A DNA stretch of 64,000 nucleotides from Megaustenia siamemsis. Lineage: Eukaryota; Mollusca; Gastropoda; Stylommatophora; Ariophantidae. This document shows positions 57,836 through 64,000 of this stretch, in pieces. The translations under genes and the position numbers were made by a program. Each line of letters starts with the position of its first letter. Position 1 is the stretch's first letter. The notes beneath the pieces are model-generated. The model saw only the letters and a program-made list of their open reading frames with translations, made no database searches and was not told the DNA's origin. The stretch spans positions 62,078,092 through 62,142,091 of the forward strand of contig JAVIAB010000101.1 of NCBI GenBank assembly GCA_032433765.1. Direction: 5' to 3'.

Positions 57836-58285
57836 AACATATTTACATATAAATTATATAAATATTTATATTACTTTACTTGCCTTATCAGTCTGTTACA
57901 GAATCACCCATGGGAGAGGGAGCAGATTCTTGGTCTTCTGTGTTGTGTAGCAGATTCAGAAGCAAACAGTCAACTTTGAGTGACAGACTATGTGTATCCC
58001 TGGCGCTCACTGGCACTGTGACGTATTTTGTACAGAATAAATACAATTAATAACATAACTTTTAGACAACTGTGCCTTCAAATTGAGATAAGTTTAAACC
58101 ATTCCTTAGATCGTTTCTGAGGCCGGGAAAGACCCGCCAGTAAGTAATGGCATCAATAACTGACAACGTGCATGTGAATAAGATATCAATAATTTCAAGT
58201 GTTATACGCTAATACACTTTCAACTTAGTATCGATAAATGTAATTTGCACTGATTGTTTCAGAGGTGGGTCATTTCTGAGCGTAA
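57836..58285. other. Unassigned stretch
   Basis: No feature recognised. Confidence 0.4.
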
Positions 58286-58640
58286 TTGTGAGATAAGAAT
58301 GCATGATCTTTGATTTATAGCTCAATACAGAAAATAAAGAACTTGTTAATGAGTGAACTTTGATTCGTGAACCATTGCAGAAAGAAAAGGTTAATGCATG
58401 ATCTTTGATTCGTGGCTAAATCCAGAAACACATTATCAATGCACAATCTTTGATTCCTGTCTGATATATAATCAAATGATTAATTTATGATCTTAAGTTT
58501 ATTTCTGACTTTTTTTGCTGGCTCAACAGAGAAACAATATATTAATGCATAATATGTGGTTAGTTTAAGAATACAAAAACAAACATATCAAAACATGATA
58601 TTTGGTTATTTTAACAATATAGAAACAAATTCAGCATTCG
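58286..58640. repeat. Degenerate ~65-bp tandem repeat
   Basis: Recurring TTAATGCATGATCTTTGATT and a CAGAAA block at irregular 60-70-bp steps, about five diverged copies. It looks like an old minisatellite. Confidence 0.55.
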
Positions 58641-58659
58641 CAAACTACCAGTGAGCTTA

Positions 58660-58814
58660 TTATGAAAATAGCCGAAAGATATATGTCGATTCTAGCTCTC
58701 TGTCCTACTGCGAAAGTAACTGAACGTTATCCAGCGATTCTTGTTGTCTTTCCTACTATGAAAGTAGCTGAAAATATATATCTGTAAAGTCTAATGCTCT
58801 GTGTTACTATGAAA
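58660..58814. repeat. AGTAGCTGAA minisatellite, left part
   Basis: Units with CTACTATGAAAGTAGCTGAA, then TATATCTGTAAAGTCTAAT, then a CTCTGT block. The same array is found at 59550-59945 and 60927-61260, split by LINE-B and by a Penelope-like fragment. Confidence 0.8.
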
Positions 58815-59549
58815 ATCATCATCAACAAGTACCGTGCCTGCTGGCGTAGGTGATCATGTCTCCCCACACTATTCGATCTCGGCAGCTATTTATCATTTCT
58901 GTTGTTGACCTTCTGGTAAGCCATTCTCTTAAGCTGTCTTTTATTGTTTCTCTTTGCTTCCCTCTATCTCTTCGTCCCTCAATGTTTCCAGTTGTTACAA
59001 TATATTCCAGTTGTTCTCTTCTCATTACATGGCCAAAAAATGATGAATGTCTCTTCCTAATATTGGAAATTAGCTCTATTTTTGCTTTGACCTCTATCAG
59101 AACGATTTCATTACTCTTCTTAGCTGTCCATGTTACTCTCAAAATTCTTCTGTAAAACCACATTTCTACAGACTCCAGTGATTTTCATGTCTGTTGTCCT
59201 ATTGTCCATGATTCGCGTCCAAATGTTAAGACTGGCTCTAAATACCATTTAAGAACTCTTTTTCTTCTTTCTATTGTCATAAATGTATTGCATAGTATCT
59301 TCCTCATATTTTTGGAATGCTGCTTTTGCCTGAGCCATTCTGCATCTCACCTCTTTTGTACATCTTTCGTCTGAGGTTAACAAAGTTCCCAAATATTTAA
59401 ATTCATTTACCTGTTTTAATATTGTTCCACATGTCTTTATTTTGCCCTGAGGTGATGTCTTTTTTCTTTGTTGTTACAATTACCTCTGTCTTTTTGCTAT
59501 TAAGGCTGAGTCCTTTATTTTTGCTTTCCTTCACTATAATGTCAAACAT
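58815..59549 (-). pseudogene. LINE-B 3' fragment, reverse, 735 bp
   Basis: The longest reverse LINE-B copy after the 13.6-kb one. The 113-aa ORF at 58822-59163 reads WFYRRILRVTWTAKKSNEIV, SFFGHVMRREQLEYIVTTG, STTEMINSCRDRIVWGDMI; beyond it frames continue through the LTSDER, NEFKYLG and KTEVIVTT regions. It interrupts the minisatellite; TATGAAA occurs on both sides (58808-58814, 59550-59556) and may be the target-site duplication, but the unit itself contains it. Confidence 0.88.
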
Positions 59550-59945
59550 TATGAAAGTAGCTGAATTATATATGTAAAGTCTAATTCTCTGTTCTACTAT
59601 AAATGTAGGTGAACGTTATCTATCGACTCTAGTTGTCTGTCCTACTGTGAAAGTAGCTGAATTATATCTGCAAAGTCTAATTATCTGTTCTACTATGAAA
59701 GAAGCTGAATTATATCTGCAAAGTCTAATTGTATGTTCCAATGAAAGAAGCTGAATTATATCTGCAAAGTCTAATTGTATGTTCCAATGAAAGAAGCTGA
59801 ATTATATCCGCAAAGTCTAATTCTCTGTTCCAATATGAAAGTAGCTGAATTAAATCTGTAAAGTCTAATTCTCTTTTATACTATGAAAGTAAGTGAAATT
59901 ATAACTGTAAAGTGTAATTCTCTATTCTACAATGAAAGTAGCTGG
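59550..59945. repeat. AGTAGCTGAA minisatellite, middle part
   Basis: About eight units of some 46 bp: AAGAAGCTGAATTATATCTG, CAAAGTCTAATTGTATGTTC, CA. Several adjacent units are almost identical, so amplification here was recent. Confidence 0.9.
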
Positions 59946-59959
59946 AGAAATCTAACGAA

Positions 59960-60926
59960 TTTGCAAAAAAAAAAAAAAAGGCTTTACTTAAGTACCGGAC
60001 AACTTAAAATCGAACGACATTGTGGCTCATTAAGCATTCATCAGGAACTATAAAATACACATACACTGGCATGTAAGTAAATACAGTTAACACTACCTAT
60101 ATAACAAATAATCATACATTTAAACAAGTTAATTAATAATTATGTAATAAAACAGATAGCTAATAATTATGTATTGAAATAAAATAATATTATGAAATTA
60201 GAATAAAATGATTCACCTAGCGGCTGTTATGACCAGATCAAGAATCGAAATGACTTTCGCCGAGTGTAGTCAGCTAACCAGCGTTTTTGGTGGTATGGGG
60301 AGGGGAGGGGGGGGAGAGACACGATTGCAGGTAAAGGGCTCTTACTGGAAGGGTTCTAAAATTACGCAGAGAGGGGTCGTATATGTACAAACGTGCAGAC
60401 ATAAGTTTACATATGCATACAGACCCAGAAGTGTCCACATATAGGTCAGTGTGTATATACAAATCATAAAGAATAGGTCTAATAGGGAAAAAAGGAATAT
60501 ATTTAGGAATAGGAAAGATAGCAATGTTTCATAATGGGGTAACCTCAGAACACCTAGAAATTAAAGTATCGTACAGTACTGATGGAAATGATGTTGCAAG
60601 ACCTCAAAATTAAGTACCGCAGAAGGAAGAAATATAGGAGACCACCAGATGATAACAGTGTCGTCTTGTAGAGGGGAGCAGAGAATAGTATAGGTGATAA
60701 TGTGTGCATTTACAAATATACACATACATGCGCATACGAGTTAAATATGCAACAGTTAAGGAGCAGCCACAGGACACCAATATATGTACATGTTATTTAT
60801 TAATGCCTAGTGATGTCAGTGAACCCAGACTGAACTATACGGCGATTCTCCAGGAAGAAACGGCTGCGCTCGCCGGGATGTCGCATGAATATGCTTGTGA
60901 TACGGATGTTTTGTGGTACCTTGTAT
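59960..60926 (-). mobile_element. Penelope-like fragment, copy 3
   Basis: Reverse strand: 60925-60830 gives NIRITSIFMRHPGERSRFFL followed by ENRRIVQSGF, aligning with DIRITGIV and ENRLVVQVDSL of the GIY-YIG copy at 37200-37320. It is truncated inside the GIY-YIG domain, so YIG itself is absent. A decayed tail follows, with a 3' end near 59975-60044 holding a hammerhead-like motif and an A-run on the plus strand. ATGAAAGTAGCTGGA occurs on both sides, as the surrounding repeat also dictates. Confidence 0.72.
60015..60044 (-). other. Hammerhead-like motif, CUGAUGA box intact
   Basis: Reverse strand: CTGATGAATGCTTAATGAGC followed by CACAATGTCG. The CUGAUGA box is exact, but the GAAA box is replaced by CACAATG, so cleavage is not expected. 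Confidence 0.33.
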
Positions 60927-61260
60927 ATGAAAGTAGCTGGATGATGATATCTGTAGATTCTAGGGTCTCTGCACTGCTATGGAGATTACTGAATGGTATA
61001 TGTAGACTATTGTTATCTGTGAATGTATGGAATGGTATATTTAGATTCTAGTTCTATGTGATACTATGAAGGTAGCTCAATAGTATATGTTGATTCTAGG
61101 TCTCTGTCTGACTATGAAGGTAGCTGAATATCTGTTGATTCTAGTTCTTTGTCCGCTGTGAAGGCAACTGAAAACGTTATGCAGATTTTAGTTCTCTATC
61201 ATAATATGAAGGTTGCTGAATGATATCTGTAGTTTCTAGTTATGTGTCATACTTTCCGCT
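60927..61260. repeat. AGTAGCTGAA minisatellite, right part
   Basis: Diverged units around ATGAAGGTAGCTGAATA and GTTGATTCTAGTTCT, spacing about 55-65 bp. The 115-aa ORF crossing 60704-61051 is a chance product of Penelope-like and repeat sequence. Confidence 0.75.
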
Positions 61261-61654
61261 CAGAACCTATAGAAAAATCAATGTTCTTGACACTGCTCAT
61301 TTGCTTCAAATATGTTCTTATGTATGTCATCATATATTTAGCTTCATCGTTTCTTGTATCGTCTTCTTCATCCTTTAAGTTAAATGGTTCTTCATGATCG
61401 CTGCGAGATGAAGCTTACTGGCTGCAGCTTCACCAGCCTTTTTCAATGAATTTGTTGTATATGGACGCACCTAGGATATATCGATGCCTGTATTTATCCA
61501 CGCCACTCATGCTTAGTTACATAGAAGCCCTTAATGCTACCCCATCCACGTTCAATTAACTTAAGGTCTTTATTTATCAAACCCACTCACGCTAAATTAA
61601 ATTGATTTTGTTATTTATCCACCCCACTCACGCTCGTTTACGTATAAAGGGTTA
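61261..61654. other. Unassigned stretch
   Basis: 61480-61650 holds three diverged blocks like CCACCCCACTCACGCTCGTT, probably the decayed left edge of the 40-bp minisatellite. Otherwise nothing. Confidence 0.5.
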
Positions 61655-61812
61655 CAGGGCTAAATGGGTACCGGAAATTTTCTGCGAAAGTAAAGCGGCA
61701 TGGGCATGATACCGACCACATTACCCAAGAAATCATGTTTTGATGGTCTGTAAAATTTATGTCCATTAGCACCATACTCTCTAAACGCCTCTTGGCGTGA
61801 CGGGCTCTTTAC
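61655..61812 (+). mobile_element. SINE-2, 5'-truncated
   Basis: Body and 3' end only: GGTACCGGAAATTTTCTG, AAAGTAAAGCGGCATGGGCA, GATACCGACCACATTACCC, TTGGCGTGACGGG. The tRNA-like head is missing. It sits inside the decayed edge of the 40-bp minisatellite. Confidence 0.83.
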
Positions 61813-61824
61813 TTACTCTACTCA

Positions 61825-63536
61825 GAATCGTTTAATCGATACCTTTATTTATCTACCCCACTCACACTCATTTACTCGATACCTTTATTTATCTACCCCA
61901 CTCACACTCATTTACTCGATACCTTTATTTATCTACCCCACTCACACTCATTTACTCGATACCTTTATTTATCTACCCCACTCACACTCATTTACTCGAT
62001 ACCTTTATTTATCTACCCCACTCACACTCATTTACTCGATACCTTTATTTATCTACCCCACTCACACTCGTTTACTCGATGCCTCTATTTATCTACCCCA
62101 CTCACACTTGTTTACTCTATGCCTCTATTTATCTAACCCACTCACACTCGTTTACTTTAGGCCTCTATTTATCTACCACATTTACACTCGTTTACTCGAT
62201 GCATCTATTTATCTAACCCACTCACACTCCTTTACTTGATGCCTCAATTATCTAACACACCAACGCTCGTTTACTCAAGGCATTAATTTATCTACCCCAC
62301 TCATCCTCTTTTATTATATACCTATATTTATCAAACCCACTCACACTTGTTTACTCGAAGCCTCTATTTATCTAACCCACTCACACTCGCTTACCGGATG
62401 CCTCTATTTATCTAACCCACTCATACTCGTTTACCGGATGCCTCTATTTATCTAACCCACTCACACTCGCTTACCGGAAGCCTCTATTTACCTAATCCAC
62501 TCACACTCGCTTACCGGATGCCTCTATTTATCTAACCCACTCACGCTCGTTTACCGGATGCGTCTATTTATCTAACCCACTCACACTCGCTTACCGGAAG
62601 CCCCTATTTATCTAATCCACTCACACTCGCTTACCGGATGCCTCTGTTTATCTAACCCACTCACGCTCGTTTACCGGATGCCTCTATTTATCTAACCCAT
62701 TCACACTCGCTTACCGGATGCCTTTATTAATCTAACCCACTCACACTCGTTTACCGGATGCGTCTATTTATCTAACCCACTCACACTCGCTTACCGGATG
62801 CCTCTATTTATCTAACCCACTCACACTCGTTTACCGGATGCGTCTATTTATCTAACCAACTCACACTCGTTTACCAGATGCGTCTATTTATCTTACCCAC
62901 TCACACTCGATTACCTGATTCCTATATTTATCTAACCCACTCACACTCGTTTACCGGATGCGTATATTTATCTTAACCACTCACACTAGTTTACCGGATG
63001 CCTCTATTTATCTAACCCACTCACACTCGTTTACCGGATGCGTATATTTATCTTACCCACTCACACTCGATTACCAGATGCATATATTTATCTAACCCAC
63101 TCACACTCGTTTACCGGATGCGTATATTTATCTTAACCACTCACACTAGTTTACCGGATGCCTCTATTTATCTAACCAACTCACACTCGTTTACCGGATG
63201 CGTATATTTATCTTAACCACTCACACTCGTTTACCGGATGCCTCTATTTATCTAACCCACTCACACTCATTAACCGGATGCCTCTATTTATCTAACCCAC
63301 TCACACTCGTTTACCGGATGCCTCTATTTATCTAACCCACTCACACTCATTAACCGGATGCCTCTATTTATCTAACCCACTCACACTCGTTTACTGGATG
63401 CCTCTATTTATCTAACCCACCCATACTCGTTTACCGGATGCATATATTTTTCTAACCCACTCACACTCGTTTACTCGATGCATCTATTTATCTAACCCAA
63501 TCACACTCGCTTACTCCATGCCTCTATTTATCACCG
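61825..63536. repeat. 40-bp minisatellite, ~43 copies, left part
   Basis: Units CTCGTTTACCGGATGCCTCT, ATTTATCTAACCCACTCACA. The left end (61830-62090) is a homogeneous TTACTCGATACCTTTATTTA sub-family; the middle is dominated by ACCGGATG variants with block-wise sharing (CCTCTATT against CGTATATT). It is split by SINE-2 and continues at 63834. Confidence 0.96.
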
Positions 63537-63833
63537 ACTCTAACTCGTTTGGAAGCCGCGATTTCTCAGTGGTTAGTGAACTGGACTAGAAAGGACAAAG
63601 GGGAGGGTTCGATGCCTACCGATGGCTTCCGGGTGCACCCAGCCTTAAAATGGGTCCTGGATTATTTTTCTGGGAAAATAAAGCAGCAGGGACGTGCACT
63701 AGTTCCGACCACATTACCCCAAATATAATGTGCTGAAGGTCTGAAAAATATAGGGTCACTAATAGCATTTTTCCCTATACGCCACTTGGCGTGACGGGAG
63801 TATTTTAATTTTTTTTACTACTCTAACTCGTTT
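63537..63833 (+). mobile_element. SINE-2, full length, 14-bp TSD
   Basis: A 269-bp element (63551-63819) flanked by perfect ACTCTAACTCGTTT at 63537-63550 and 63820-63833. The head has A-box-like TTTCTCAGTGGTTAG and B-box-like GGGTTCGATGCC; the body has TGGGAAAATAAAGCAGCA, CCGACCACATTACCCC, and TTGGCGTGACGGGAG near a T-rich tail. The clearest copy for defining this family's ends. Confidence 0.94.
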
Positions 63834-64000
63834 ACTCGAGGCCTCTATCCATCTACCCCACTCACACTCGCTTACTCGATGCCACTATTTATCTAACCCT
63901 CTTACACTCGTTTACTCGATACCTCTATTTTTATAACCCTCTCACACTCTTTTACTCTATGCCTCTATTTATCTAACCCACTCACACTCGTTTACTCGAT
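63834..64000. repeat. 40-bp minisatellite, right part
   Basis: Four further units after the SINE, running off the window's end. Confidence 0.93.

Noticed and set aside
63551..63625. Free-standing tRNA gene
   Set aside because: The A and B boxes belong to the head of SINE-2, which has a body, a 3' end and target-site duplications.

Overview
This window looks like intergenic, repeat-dominated DNA from a metazoan nuclear genome. There is no operon structure, no ribosome-binding sites and no long host open reading frame. Nearly everything recognisable is a mobile element or tandem array: decayed non-LTR retrotransposons of several families, Penelope-like fragments with a GIY-YIG domain, tRNA-derived SINEs, two copies of an IS630/Tc1/mariner-type DNA transposon, and about fifteen unrelated minisatellites. 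The element mix (RTE-like LINEs with TGATGA tails, a LINE with a C-terminal RNase H, GIY-YIG Penelope-like elements, tRNA SINEs) fits a lophotrochozoan such as a mollusc, but an arthropod or other invertebrate cannot be excluded from sequence alone. I found no convincing host gene, rRNA or free-standing tRNA. Family letters (A, B, C, D, E, G, H) are working labels used only here.

Layout. 1-3.3 kb: a 29-bp minisatellite with a five-monomer higher-order period, a LINE-A fragment, a tRNA-related SINE with perfect target-site duplications, and a 51-bp minisatellite. 3.3-6.2 kb: an interspersed repeat, microsatellites and a LINE-B fragment. 6.2-11.6 kb: two near-identical direct copies of a transposon with 14-bp terminal inverted repeats and TA duplications. 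The first has an intact 425-aa transposase with D172, D265 and E349 (DD83E spacing); the second is frameshifted. 11.6-21.3 kb: SINE-2, the longest LINE-B copy (13.6-16.6 kb, endonuclease plus RT), fragments of LINEs D, E and G, and a 46-bp minisatellite split by a retroposon.

21.6-36 kb: LINE-A and LINE-B fragments plus a series of minisatellites with units of 46, 12, 45, 22, 43 and 32 bp. 37-43.5 kb: Penelope-like GIY-YIG fragments around a LINE-G copy with RT and RNase H (37.6-39.8 kb), then a 55-bp minisatellite. 43.7-55.4 kb: fragments of LINEs A, B, C, G and H, a 48-bp minisatellite of 1.6 kb, a SINE nested in a LINE, and 69-bp and 15-bp minisatellites. 55.4-64 kb: a large GATA/GACA/GGAT array, LINE-D and LINE-B fragments, a third Penelope-like fragment, and a 40-bp minisatellite that runs off the window and is split by a full-length SINE-2.

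The elements do not form a pathway. They form an insertion record, and nested insertions with visible target-site duplications let several events be ordered. Minisatellites occupy roughly 12 kb, about a fifth of the window by my count of array boundaries. The best candidates for something new are the tandem DD83E transposon pair with an extra antisense ORF, the Penelope-like elements with hammerhead-like 3' motifs, and a tRNA-like module shared between one SINE and a Penelope-like 3' end.
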